Shown: piece by piece, positions 50,845 to 61,000 of the stretch
Numbering within the stretch: the first letter of the stretch is position 1
Layout of the letters: each line of letters opens with the position of its first letter
Assembly: GCF_024584705.1 (NCBI RefSeq)
Contig: NZ_CP097384.1
Location: forward strand, 4,030,001 to 4,094,000
Direction: 5' to 3'
Origin: Blastopirellula sp. J2-11
Lineage (GTDB): Bacteria > Planctomycetota > Planctomycetia > Pirellulales > Pirellulaceae
DNA: 64,000 bases
The notes under the pieces: model-generated
Told to the model about the DNA's origin: nothing
The model's input: the letters and a program-made list of their open reading frames with translations, nothing else
Databases searched by the model: none
Program-made: the position numbers and the translations under genes

Positions 50845-53346
50845 TTATTCCACGTACGTAAACTCGTTCGACGCCAACACGCTTTGACAAACCGCTGACC
50901 ATGCGGCGCGGTGCGGATCTTCGATCTTGGCGTCGGTTTGCAGCAGCGGCTCCAGCTGCGCCGCGTACTTCAACAACCGCTCCACTTCATGCGGTTGCGG
51001 CAGTCGTCCCAAGGTGATTTCGTAAAGCCGCGGCACGCGAGCTTCTACGTCGCTCGGAAACTCTTCGATCAATCGTTTCGCGAGCCCTTCCGAGGCCGAC
51101 AAAAACAGCTTGCTGTTCATCGCATACAACGCTTGCGGCGCCACCGTCGATGTCCCCCGGCTTCCGGTTGTGACATCCGCCGTGGCGAAATCAAACAGCG
51201 AGAAGCCGTCGTACATGTTGTTGCGAATCACCGGCAGATAGATCGAGCGGCGGTAAGTATCGTACGTGGTCGCATCTTTCGAGGTGTGATCAAACACCAA
51301 CTTCCACTTCGGCAGATCCAAGACCGACTCGCCGCGACTCGTGTCCAAGAGCCCGCTCACCGCCAACAGCGAATCGCGCAACGACTCGGCGTCCATGCGC
51401 TGTACGTTGGCTCGCCAATGCTCTTTGTTCTCGGGATCCAACTGCTCATTCTTGGCAATCGCCTGGCTACTGAACTGATAAGTCTCGCTCAACATGATCT
51501 GCTTCTGCAGTTTCTTGATCGACCAACCGTTCTCTCGCAGTTCGACGGCCAACCAGTCGAGCAGTTCCGGCTGGGTCGGAGCTTCTCCGAGCCGCCCAAA
51601 GTTGTCGGTGGTCGGCGCGAGAGCTTCCCCAAAATGCCAGCCCCAAATTCGGTTCACGGCCACTCGGGCAGTCAACGGATTTTGCTCACTCGTCAGCCAA
51701 CGCGCTAGTTGCAAACGACCACTTTCCGACTCGCCGATCTCCAGGGCGCCCGAGCGATTCATCACCGCAGGCACGCCCCGCTCGACTGATCGCCCCAGCA
51801 TCAAATGACTGCCGCGAACATGAATCTGCGTATCGGCGGCCGTTCCTTCTTCCACCGCCATCGCGGTCGGCAACTCGGGCGCTGCGGCGGTCAACTGGGC
51901 GATTTCTTCGCGCAGTTTGTCTAATTGCGTCTTGGTTTCCGCCGGGTACTTTTGTTCAACGTCGGCCGGAACCGCGCTGCCGGCCTCGGCGCCTGATTCT
52001 TTCAGCAGCGCCGCATTGGCCGCTTTGACGAGCGCGTTGAGTTCGGTCTGCTTCGTTTTTCGCTGCGCGTCGAGTTCCGCTTTCCGCTTGATTTCTTCTT
52101 CGGTCGCCAACGTTCGTTCGTTGTACTTGGCGATCACCGTGAAGTTCTGCATCGACTTCGTGCTCTTAAAGATCCCCGCCAACGCGTAGTAGTCGGCCGT
52201 ATAGATCGGATCAAACTTGTGATCGTGACACCGAGCACAGGCGATCGTCATCCCCAGAAAAGCCTGGCTAAACGTATCGATCTGCTCGTCAATGATGTCC
52301 ATTTCCATTTTGACCGGGTCTTTCTCGGCCAAAACCTTCGGCCCTAGCGTCAGAAAGCCGGTCGCGATCACCGCTGAATAGTCGCCAGACGTTTCGCTCC
52401 GCTGCTCTGCTTTCTCCAGCAGATCGCCGGCGACCTGCTCTTGCAGAAAACGGTCATACGGTTTGTCCGCATTGAACGCGTCGATCACATAGTTGCGATA
52501 TCGCCAGGCGTCGACAAAGCCTTGATTCTCGTCCAGGCCGTTGCTGTCGGCGTAGCGAACTACGTCCAACCAATGCCGCCCCCAACGTTCACCATAGCGG
52601 GGCGAACTCAACAAACGATCAATCACATGCTCAAACGCCGAAGGGGTCTCATCCGCCAAAAACGCGGCGATCTCTTCCGGCGTCGGCGGCAAGCCGATCA
52701 GATCCAACGTCGCTCGGCGCAGGAGCGTTCGTTTATCCGCCGCGGAACTAGGGGTCAGACCCTGTTTTTGCAAATGAGAAAAGGTGAACGCGTCGATGGG
52801 ATTCGGCTTGGCCGTTTGCCCGGCGACTTCGGGAACCTTCGGGCGGACGATCGGCTGAAAAGCCCAATACTTCCGCGCCTCTTCCAAGTCGATCGCGCCG
52901 CGCCGCGGCGTGATCGAACCGGCGGCGCCGCTCTCCGGATGCGGCGCCCCTTTTTCCACCCATTGTTGCAGCAATTGGATTTCGTCAGCGGCCAATTTGC
53001 CGTCCGGAGGCATCTGCAGCAACTCATGCTTAAAGCTGACCGCGGTCAACAGCAGACTTTCCTCCAGACTGCCCGGCACGATCGCTGGTCCCGACGTCCC
53101 TCCGCTGATCATGCCAGCGTAGGTATCCAATCGCAGCTCCGATTCTTGGGTATCCTCGCCGTGGCAATCGATACATTTGCTGACCAGCAGCGGACGAACT
53201 TTCGATTCAAAAAACTTCAGATCATCGCTGCTCGGCGCCGGCGGTTCGGCGGCGTGCGATTCGAACGTCGAGCACCACAGAATCGGCAGGATCAACAGCA
53301 AAGCGATCCAGCGAAATGATCGGCGATAGCAGCGGGGAGTCGACAT
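50845..53346 (-). CDS. Planctomycete cytochrome-type protein (PSCyt1-DUF1549-DUF1553)
   Basis: An 833-residue exported protein. The signal peptide ends near residue 32, and a haem-c domain contains Cys58-x2-Cys61-His62 (SKCIDCHG). A DUF1549 block follows (PIDAFTFSHLQKQGLTPSSA, SPRYGERWGRHWLDVVRYAD), and a DUF1553 block after about residue 500 (LARWLTSEQNPLTARVAVNRIW). A long Lys/Glu-rich coiled-coil insert with an Ala-rich stretch sits between them. It probably transfers electrons in the periplasm. It is the first gene of the operon regulated by the divergent LysR protein. Confidence 0.9.
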   Translation of the reverse strand: MSTPRCYRRSFRWIALLLILPILWCSTFESHAAEPPAPSSDDLKFFESKVRPLLVSKCIDCHGEDTQESELRLDTYAGMISGGTSGPAIVPGSLEESLLLTAVSFKHELLQMPPDGKLAADEIQLLQQWVEKGAPHPESGAAGSITPRRGAIDLEEARKYWAFQPIVRPKVPEVAGQTAKPNPIDAFTFSHLQKQGLTPSSAADKRTLLRRATLDLIGLPPTPEEIAAFLADETPSAFEHVIDRLLSSPRYGERWGRHWLDVVRYADSNGLDENQGFVDAWRYRNYVIDAFNADKPYDRFLQEQVAGDLLEKAEQRSETSGDYSAVIATGFLTLGPKVLAEKDPVKMEMDIIDEQIDTFSQAFLGMTIACARCHDHKFDPIYTADYYALAGIFKSTKSMQNFTVIAKYNERTLATEEEIKRKAELDAQRKTKQTELNALVKAANAALLKESGAEAGSAVPADVEQKYPAETKTQLDKLREEIAQLTAAAPELPTAMAVEEGTAADTQIHVRGSHLMLGRSVERGVPAVMNRSGALEIGESESGRLQLARWLTSEQNPLTARVAVNRIWGWHFGEALAPTTDNFGRLGEAPTQPELLDWLAVELRENGWSIKKLQKQIMLSETYQFSSQAIAKNEQLDPENKEHWRANVQRMDAESLRDSLLAVSGLLDTSRGESVLDLPKWKLVFDHTSKDATTYDTYRRSIYLPVIRNNMYDGFSLFDFATADVTTGSRGTSTVAPQALYAMNSKLFLSASEGLAKRLIEEFPSDVEARVPRLYEITLGRLPQPHEVERLLKYAAQLEPLLQTDAKIEDPHRAAWSAVCQSVLASNEFTYVE

Positions 53347-53594
53347 GGAGTTCTCTTTAGGCAGGAGTTTTCATGCAGCTCAAAAGCCAGCGCGCTCGTT
53401 GGTCAACATCGAACGAAATCTTCCCAGGAAGGAGAGGAAGCGTTGCGTTGTCAGGCGTGTCGCATCGGCTTTCGCCTGTGGACCAAATTCGCCGTTAAAA
53501 ACGACAATTCACCCAGGCGAAACCCATGCAATGAGTATATCTTGGAAGTGATTTAAATCGAGACTTCATTTGGTACAATAATTTGAAACGACAG

Positions 53595-53611
53595 ATTGCA
53601 CCCAGTGCAAT
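53595..53611. promoter_or_regulatory. LysR-type operator (T-N11-A palindrome)
   Basis: The perfect dyad ATTGCAC-CCA-GTGCAAT contains the T-N11-A core (T597, A609) bound by LysR regulators. It lies 21 bp upstream of the LysR ATG and within the divergent region facing the PSCyt operon. A TTG inside it has been an apparent upstream start of the LysR frame; the palindrome argues for the ATG at 53632. Confidence 0.72.
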
Positions 53612-53631
53612 GCCAAACAGGAATCGTTCGG

Positions 53632-54564
53632 ATGCCCCCAAAAACGCCGCTCACGCTGCTCTACAAAGACATCTCCTACCCGCAGCTGCGCAGCTATTGC
53701 GAAACGGTCCGACACGGCAGCATGTCGGCCGCCGCAGATTCGCTGCAAGTCTCGCATCCGACAGTCTGGAAACAGATCCGGGCGCTCGAACAGTTGCTGG
53801 GACAGACCTTGATCGAGTCGGACGGTCGCCGCAGCGAGATCACGCCGGCCGGCCGCTTGTTGGCCGAACTGGCGACGCCGATCATCGCCGAATTCGAAAC
53901 CTTGCGACATCGTTTTCATGATGCGTGTGAGACCGCGCCGCGCACGCTATCGGTCGCGGCGCCACCGCGCAGCTATACCGACGATCTGCTGGGAGTAATC
54001 GCCGAGTTCCGCGCCAACTTTCCCGACGTTCGTCTAGTGATGCGGGAAGTCTTTGAGTCGCTCGGCAACGAAATGCTCGAAGCGGGAGAAGTTGATCTGG
54101 TGATCGGCGACAACAAATGCTGTCGCAATCCCGCTGAGCTGTTGGTGGAACCGATGTACGAGATCGAACCGATGGTCATCATGCCGGTCGGTCATCCGTT
54201 GGCCGAACGCCGCCGGATCTTACCGAAAGACCTCGCCAAGTACTCGGTGCTCAACCATCGCGATTCGTACGCCGACGACGAAGGACGTGCGATCCTCACC
54301 AAAGCCGGCGTCTTCGATTTTCCGGAACGAGGATTCGATTTGATCCTCGCCTCGTCGATTCGCAGCTGCGTCAAACAAGGGCACGGCATCGGCCTGGTCG
54401 GTCGCGTGATTCCTGACGCGGTCGGCGACCCCGAGCTAGTCGAACGGTCCCTGAAACATTGCCTACCGCCAACCGAAATCAACGGCTACCGCAGTCGCCG
54501 CATCACCGAAGACCCAGTCCTGCGCTCGTTTATCGACTTGGTGAAAGCCAAACTAGGCAAGTAA
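53632..54564 (+). CDS. LysR-family transcriptional regulator
   Basis: A 310-residue regulator. The winged helix includes MSAAADSLQVSHPTVWKQIR and LEQLLGQTLIE. The type 2 periplasmic-binding effector domain shows RTLSVAAPPRSYTDDLLGVI and the CysB-like hinge IMPVGHPLAERR. ATG 53632 gives the family-like start MPPKTPLTLLYKDISYPQLR. It is divergent from the six-gene PSCyt-to-amidohydrolase operon and presumably activates it in response to a metabolite. A 213-bp internal segment (54260-54472) is copied near 56.8 kb. Confidence 0.88.
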   Translation: MPPKTPLTLLYKDISYPQLRSYCETVRHGSMSAAADSLQVSHPTVWKQIRALEQLLGQTLIESDGRRSEITPAGRLLAELATPIIAEFETLRHRFHDACETAPRTLSVAAPPRSYTDDLLGVIAEFRANFPDVRLVMREVFESLGNEMLEAGEVDLVIGDNKCCRNPAELLVEPMYEIEPMVIMPVGHPLAERRRILPKDLAKYSVLNHRDSYADDEGRAILTKAGVFDFPERGFDLILASSIRSCVKQGHGIGLVGRVIPDAVGDPELVERSLKHCLPPTEINGYRSRRITEDPVLRSFIDLVKAKLGK

Positions 54565-54735
54565 CTTGAGCGCGTTAGGTGATAGAAGAGAAGAATAGAA
54601 CGCAGCAAAGCCGCAACTGGAGCGATGTGCGTGCGTAAATGGCAGTTTCCTAACGCAGCCTACCCAGCGTAATAGCTTGCGGCTTCCAGAAGCGAGAGGT
54701 GAAATTTCAGCGCCAGCCGCTCGTTATTTGACGTT

Positions 54736-55185
54736 TTACTTTTTGACCTTCTTTTGGGACGCTGGCACCTCAAACGATTGTGTTGATCGTTCCGCAGCAA
54801 GATCGGTGAACGTCTGAAATTCAGCGAATAGGGGATCGCCTATCATCGGATCCTCTTCGGAAGACATTCCTGTAGGAGCAGCAAATCCAGTGATCGACAC
54901 GACATAGGCGCCACCGACGACGCCACGTTGAGCTGGAATACGAAATTCGCCATTGCGAATGATTCCCGTGGAGCCTGGCCCGGTGTTCCCTTTCTGAGGA
55001 TCCGGCATCAGAAAAATCGTCCCCTGAGGAACTGGCTGGCCGGCGAACGTGACGTTCCCGCTGATTTCATATCGCGGCTTCACGTTTCCTGGCTGCGACG
55101 TGCAACCAAGGCTGTATGCCAAGCAGGTGAATACGGTCCAGCCAAGAAGTATGCGCCGCGAAAATAACATGTAATCCATATCCAT
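54736..55185 (-). CDS. Small lipoprotein with carboxypeptidase-regulatory-like domain, copy 2
   Basis: A 149-residue lipoprotein: the signal region ends at LAYSLGCTSQ and the mature domain opens EISGNVTFAGQPVPQGTIFLM. It is homologous to the protein at 37901-38353 (both have a DP-GN-GP-block and a GVVGGAYV/GTVGGAYV motif). It follows the second DUF1559 gene on the same strand by 45 bp. Start chosen at ATG 55185; a GTG lies one codon upstream. Function unknown. Confidence 0.8.
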   Translation of the reverse strand: MDMDYMLFSRRILLGWTVFTCLAYSLGCTSQPGNVKPRYEISGNVTFAGQPVPQGTIFLMPDPQKGNTGPGSTGIIRNGEFRIPAQRGVVGGAYVVSITGFAAPTGMSSEEDPMIGDPLFAEFQTFTDLAAERSTQSFEVPASQKKVKK

Positions 55186-55229
55186 CACTTACCTTGGGGA
55201 CATCCACAATAGAACGACACGATCATTCG

Positions 55230-56219
55230 CTACGGTAGTCCTCCAATCGGCAGGCCATCGTCGCGTATCCCCAAAGTGCGGAATATTGTCAGATCGATGT
55301 TCTCACTCAGAAAATGGACCGAGCCGTCCGCCAGCAGAAAGTTACAGCCGCTGGCATGGAAACTGCCAAAGTGATGCGATTGATAATCGCGAGGATCTTC
55401 ACTGTTAGGATCGATCGGCGCCGAGTTGATCCCTCCATCGGCTGCGGCAAGATTGCCTGTCAATGGACCAGTAGAGCTGGGCTTGGCGGAAGACGCCCAG
55501 CCGAGCAAGGCGCTTGAAGTTGAATTCGCGGACGTCGTATTGTAGTGCGATTCGCCGACCATGAGCACATTCGAGGAACCGTCTACCGTGCTTTTGAAGC
55601 CTGTCCGCGAATTTACATAGAGAAGTCCATTGTTGTAAAAACGTCTAATCGGGCCGCAATGGTTTGTTGGAGAGGTCTGTCCACCTTGAACGCCGCGATA
55701 ATTTGCGGAAATCGCCTCTGCGGCGGAGACAGGATCGGAGGGACATTTAAAAGTTGTGGGTGCTGGCAGCAAAAAAGCGGCGTGATTGGCCGTGCTTCCA
55801 GCATAGGAAGACCAACTCGTAAACTTCTCCTCAAAAATGAATGCCTGCTGCAGACTGCTCTGCTCTAGTCCAGACAAAATCAGAACCGTCCAGGGAGCTC
55901 TTTGCGTAGCGTTGCTCGTACTAGAGGTGCACCAGTCGGAAACCGTATTGGACGGGATCAACGCAATGCTTCCCGGCGGAAATGTGAGGTGAGCGTCATG
56001 ATAAGTGTGCAGCGCCAAACCGATTTGCTTCATATTGTTTTGACATTGCATCCGCCGGGCCGCTTCACGCGCTTGTTGCACCGCCGGTAATAGCATCGCG
56101 ATCAACACGCCGATAATGGCAATCACCACCAACAGTTCGACCAAGGTAAAACCAGCCCAAGAACGATGCGAAGGCAACTTTAGGAAAGGCTTCGGTTCGT
56201 ACGTTTGCAGTCGGATCAT
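55230..56219 (-). CDS. DUF1559 pseudopilin-like protein, copy 2
   Basis: A 329-residue homologue of the protein at 36897-37814. The prepilin-type site is Gly before [20 protein letters not shown] at residues about 24-42, followed by [20 protein letters not shown] and the closing [20 protein letters not shown] block. ATG 56219 gives [15 protein letters not shown], a 23-residue leader; the frame runs to 56258. It is paired with the lipoprotein gene downstream. Confidence 0.88.
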   Translation of the reverse strand: MIRLQTYEPKPFLKLPSHRSWAGFTLVELLVVIAIIGVLIAMLLPAVQQAREAARRMQCQNNMKQIGLALHTYHDAHLTFPPGSIALIPSNTVSDWCTSSTSNATQRAPWTVLILSGLEQSSLQQAFIFEEKFTSWSSYAGSTANHAAFLLPAPTTFKCPSDPVSAAEAISANYRGVQGGQTSPTNHCGPIRRFYNNGLLYVNSRTGFKSTVDGSSNVLMVGESHYNTTSANSTSSALLGWASSAKPSSTGPLTGNLAAADGGINSAPIDPNSEDPRDYQSHHFGSFHASGCNFLLADGSVHFLSENIDLTIFRTLGIRDDGLPIGGLP

Positions 56220-56747
56220 AGCGAGTCTCTGGGGATGCGAGGAAATTAGCAGAATCAACCCTCGGGTCGCAACACTGCATGGGGCGCAACAGGCCGCACG
56301 CGAGAATGAGCAACCGGCCTCACGAATAACAAATTACCCGATAAATATAGTACTTCAGTGAAAGGCCAGCTTAACGAATGTCAAACTATCCGACATCCTG
56401 AAACAGGTCAAGAAATATCTTAAATCCGCATCACAAATGACGGTCTTTCAAAGTCATACTATATAAAATTCAGCATGCGCACTGCGTGGCCTAGTACGCG
56501 CGCAATACGCGGCGCTGGCGAACCTGCGAACAGCGCGAGAAAAAGGGATGCACGGCCAGCGCAAACTCCAGAGGACTCGCCAAAGGCACAAGAGGAATAA
56601 ATGCACATCCAGCGCAAATCAACTACCACATCTGGCGCTGATGGTCACTGATAACTAGCCAATTTCGCCAGCCTGCCTTGTCGTGCAATCCGTCTTTGTT
56701 GGTGTTCGATCGTGTGCGAATTGCCAAATAGTGCAACTTCAAGGTTT
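56220..56747. other. Intergenic region, no gene recognised
   Basis: Promoter region of the second DUF1559 gene, followed by low-complexity sequence including two similar stretches (ATGCACGGCCAGCGCAAA near 56545 and ATGCACATCCAGCGCAAA near 56600). No coding frame is credible. Confidence 0.5.
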
Positions 56748-56960
56748 GCGATTCGTACGCTGACGACGAAGGACGTGCGATCCTCACCAAAGCTGGCGTC
56801 TTCGATTTTCCGGAACGAGGATTCGATTTGATCCTCGCCTCGTCGATTCGCAGCTGCGTCAAACAAGGGCACGGCATCGGCCTGGTCGGTCGCGTGATTC
56901 CTGACGCGGTCGGCGACCCCGAGCTAGTCGAACGGTCCCTGAAACATTGCCTACCGCCAA
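56748..56960 (+). pseudogene. 213-bp fragment copy of the LysR gene
   Basis: This segment matches 54260-54472 at 211 of 213 positions. It encodes about 70 residues of the effector domain, without HTH or C-terminus, and cannot be functional. Both differences (C to T) are at third codon positions and silent. Nothing on either side resembles the rest of the LysR gene. To its right is a degenerate MITE-like stretch (about 56985-57100, with AAATCAGCCGCACGGCATTA). Confidence 0.9.
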
Positions 56961-57271
56961 ACCAAGAGTCCCCTTTCGCTCCGGCTTCTCCCACAAAATC
57001 AGCCGCACGGCATTAGCCGCGGTTTCTGAAGGGAACTCTCTGTCGACGGAAAATGGGAGACAAAAACCGCGGCTAGCGCAGCGACTTTACCCAGACCGCC
57101 AAAATTTGTCTCTAGACAAAGCGCACGGCTTTTAGGTCGACTGTGGGATGAGGATCCGGCAGTTGTCTGCGTTGGCTGGGGAAACCAGATGACAGACGGA
57201 GCGGGGACTGCTGCGCGATTGGCTTTTCGTGGGTCGGTCGGTGAAAGCCCCAGCAACTCTTGGCGACCCGG

Positions 57272-57362
57272 TGTCCAATCCTGTCCAATGTTCCAATCCG
57301 AAAAAAACGGAGTCCAGTCCGGTCCAATGGTCCTGCCCAAAAAAACGTGATCCAGTCCTGGG
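57272..57362. repeat. 39-bp tandem repeat
   Basis: Two imperfect 39-bp units (57272-57310 and 57311-57349), each opening with a GTCCAATCC/GTCCAGTCC-type start and ending in AAAAAAACG, are followed by a partial third. On the minus strand they read as FFGQDHWTGLDS and FFGLEHWTGLDT. They lie 3' of the membrane-protein gene. Confidence 0.6.
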
Positions 57363-57487
57363 CTGGGGCAGTGAGCAAGATTCGACTCCACGTCCCTTGA
57401 GGCGTAGCAGTCTCAAGGGCGGAATAGACAGAGTTTCCGTCCAGATTGACGCAATCAGAACGACGGGGATCAAAATATTAATGGCGA

Positions 57488-57898
57488 TTACAACGTCGCT
57501 GACCAAATTACGAGTATCGTTTGCACGATTACGAATGCTGTCAAAGTAGAGAATCGCCAATCTTTACTTCCGTTCCCTAGCCAACCGTCGTACATGGAAG
57601 TCAAGATGAATAAAATGGTTCCCCAGGTGGCGATCGAATACTCCAATAGATTGCCAACGCCGATTAGCGAAGTAAGCAGTCCTCCAACGACGTAATTGAT
57701 CGGATTCGATTTGACGCCGGACACACTTGCCGAAACGGCGGTAGCCGCCTTTCTGCCGCCGGCTATCGCGCTGAAAATTCCGGTCAAAATATTAATGGTT
57801 CCCATCCAGAAGAATGGACTCTGAATCCAAGTCATGCCTTTCAATCTCCAAGAAACGTTTTGCGCAAGTTCAGCCAAGGGGCTTATTTTTTCCGGCAA
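57488..57898 (-). CDS. Uncharacterised four-helix membrane protein, possibly frameshifted
   Basis: I do not recognise the family. The 136 residues contain about four hydrophobic helices (SPFFWMGTINILTGIFSAIA, YVVGGLLTSLIGVGNLLEY, TWGTILFILTSMYDGWL, TAFVIVQTILVIWSA). Past the stop, the frame of an overlapping open reading (from 57560) continues with another hydrophobic segment (VVIAINILIPVVLIASIW). A frameshift near 57500 may therefore have cut off a fifth helix. Its neighbours are repeats and a gene fragment, consistent with decay or recent acquisition. Confidence 0.45.
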   Translation of the reverse strand: MPEKISPLAELAQNVSWRLKGMTWIQSPFFWMGTINILTGIFSAIAGGRKAATAVSASVSGVKSNPINYVVGGLLTSLIGVGNLLEYSIATWGTILFILTSMYDGWLGNGSKDWRFSTLTAFVIVQTILVIWSATL

Positions 57899-58070
57899 TC
57901 ACGTTGCTGACAGCAAGAGCCTTCCCTCGAAGGATTCAATCGAACTGCGGAGGGAAGCGACCTGGCGACGAATTGGCCGATCGTGAGATCGCTCCGCTGT
58001 CAACTTGCCGCTTTTGAGTGAAGGCTGATGGGAACAGAACGGCGCTTCGAAAGCGGTTCAAAGAGCGCCG

Positions 58071-61000
58071 CTAATCCTTTTCCGACGTGCTTGCGACTTT
58101 GGCCTTGAACAGGTTATCGCCGAAGCGATGCAGGTCCGGCACGTTCGCCTTAATACAGATCGCATCGACTACGAGTTCGCCGTCATCTTCGCCGACCACG
58201 TGAACCGACAATGACCGCGGCCGGTTGTTGTCGCTGACGTCGATACTCAAGATGCGCATCCAACCAAAATTGCGAGCGGGGATTTCGTCAAATTCAAAAC
58301 CTTCCTTTTGGGTCACGACCGTCTCGTTTTCGCCAAACGGCGTTGCGACCGTTTGATCCAGCGTCTTTTGATACAAGACGACCGAAACCGGCTTCCAGCC
58401 CTGCTCAGAAATCCATTCCTTTACTGTTTGGCATGAATCTTCGGCAATTTCTCCACTTATGATCATTCCAGACGCCGTTTCCGCCTCCCAATGGAAAACC
58501 GGTTTTGAATCGAGAGAGAGATAATACGTCGACTTCTTCGTTCGCGTTGAGGACGCAGGCCACGTTACATACACCTCGTAGTGCGCAGGAGTGATATTGT
58601 TAAACGTAAAACTTGCCGCCGATTTCTCAGGTGGGGAACTACATTCCGTAAAGGTCTGTTTATTCTGCGTCGGTGGAGCGAGGATTGATGTTGGTAACGA
58701 CGGGTCCTTGGCAGTTCCACGCAGAGCGTCGATTGCGTTCTTTGGCTTTCCTCCTTCGGACGAAGAGGAACCGATCGATGCAAGTTTCGCCCGATTCGCG
58801 AATGTCGCGTTTACGGACTCCCCGGCTGGCGTTCCGGCAGAACTTGCAGGGGCAATCTCGACGTAACTACCTCCGTATTGCCCTATCGCTTCTGTTTTCT
58901 CGACTCCATTCTCCGCATGGAATCCCAAACTAGCGTCATCGACGACCGTAATCGCGGCCAAGCCATACAAACTCGAAAGTTGATCGGTACTGATTTCTAA
59001 CCAACGTAGATTTGGACAGTTTTTGAACTTATCGGCGTCCGAGATGGGATTGCCGGTGAGGTTTACGAACTCTAGGGGAGCGACAGTCGGCGGAGTCAAC
59101 GCAAGACCGCTGATCGAATCAATTCCGATGTTGACGGCAGACAGGTATCGTAGCGACTTTAGACCTTCCGACGTTCCAACGGACGTCGAGTTCTCCAGTT
59201 GCCAGAAGCGGAATTCGTCGCCGCTCGTCAATCGATCCGCGCTTAGATACATCAGATTGGCCTGATCGCCTATGATACGAAACGCATGAACCTCGGCGCC
59301 AACCGCGAGATTGATCCCCTTGTTGTCGATCGGCGTATCGTCAACGTCGAGATAACGGAGCTGACGCGTTCCCAATTGACCGAAGACCGCATTACTCTCA
59401 CCTCCCAATAAATGAATCCCTTCGTACAAAGGAGCCAGGTCGCGTACGCTCGTACCGGCTAAGGTTAAGTATTCGATGTTGCGGGCAAATTCCAAACTTT
59501 TGATGTCGTCAAGAGTCGTTAAATTAGCGAGATTCAGGGCGTGTAGTTTCGTCATGTCGCTCGTAAGTATCGGCCGACGAATTCTTAGGTCCCCATTCGC
59601 GGCACGATAGGTTTCGCCAAGTGCGTACGCCGCCATTCGCTTCAGTTTAGGAGAACTCCACACAACGATCTTGTCCTTCGGTCGCGGTAAGTTCTCTCGA
59701 GTCGCTATATCCCACGCATTGACATCCTTCACTTTTTCGAGGGCGATCGGTGCAACGGATTCCAAATAATCTGGAATCGAAGCGTGATGACCTCTGTCCC
59801 GCACCTCCATCTCTTGCGCTCTGAATTCATCGATTCCTTCACCACCATAGAGATGATCGATAAATCCATTTCCCACCAGCAGATCGTGTCCAGACTCGCC
59901 GTAAAGGAAGTCCCAATCGGAATAGGAGTGCGATTCCCCTACCTTGGGTGCGGCAATCTCAATTTCGAATGGTAACGGCGACCGCCACCGCGGCGATTCC
60001 GAAACTTCAAAGGGATCATAAACGCGTACGTAAAACTGTTCGGCAGGCAGTTTCCGCATGTCGGCGATCGTCAGCCCTCGATCGATTCGCTTCGTATCCC
60101 TGTCGAAGAAATCGAATCGCAACCCGCGTCGCGTCTTCGTCTTGCAGACCAGTCGGACGTAGGTTTCCTCTCCATTGTTGAAATCGGGCATTGTGATCGG
60201 ATGAGCGAATCCTTCCCCCACGATGCGTAGCGTTAGGCGACTTCGCCCTGATCGCAGCGCGTCGACTAAGAGCGGACGAAGATCAAACTCGATATCGGTA
60301 TTGTCGGCGGTCAACACATTGGGATCGGTCGCCACATCCTGTTTCTTCGGTTTTATCTCGGGAAACATCGTAGCGTCCGCTTCCCACAGAGCAATCCATT
60401 CCTTCTTTTGCTCCAGACTGAGATCGGCGGGGTTTTTGTTCGGCGGGCTTGAATACTCATGAAACTTGGGCTCCTCGTCTAAGCACATCAGCTTCAACTC
60501 TCCGAGATTGGAAGAGCGATAGGTAAACGACAGCGTCACCGATTCCAGTTCCTTTTCGATCGCCTCGACATGCGTCTGCAGGCACGAGAAGTCGAACATC
60601 ATGACGGCTCTGGACTCTTCGTCTCCTTGGCCGCCAACCGCGAATCGGTGTTCGCCGGCAGCCGGATTGGCAGAAACGACTTCCGCGGTAACGCCGCTCT
60701 TCTTTAGTGAGACTCCCTTGCGAGGAATCTGGAATTCCCCGTCCAATACCGCGTGGGGAGCAACCGTCGAATACGTCATCGCCGGAAGCGGTTTTGATGT
60801 CGCATAGTTTGGCAACTCCTCCGCTTCCCGCGCCTCGGTAGAGAAGTTGTTGTCGAGGCGAATCTTCAACTGATTGCCTGGCTGTCCATCTCCCAACGTC
60901 GAGAATTTGAACCAGCGTTCCGTATCGCGAACGTAGAAGTCTTTAAAGCAAGTCTCGGATTGGTTCGCAAAGACCCCGACCTTGCCATCGGTTAACGATG

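Noticed and set aside
57132-57560. 142-residue minus-strand frame as an independent gene
   Set aside because: It overlaps the membrane-protein gene out of frame, and most of it is tandem repeat; reported only as a possible frameshift remnant.
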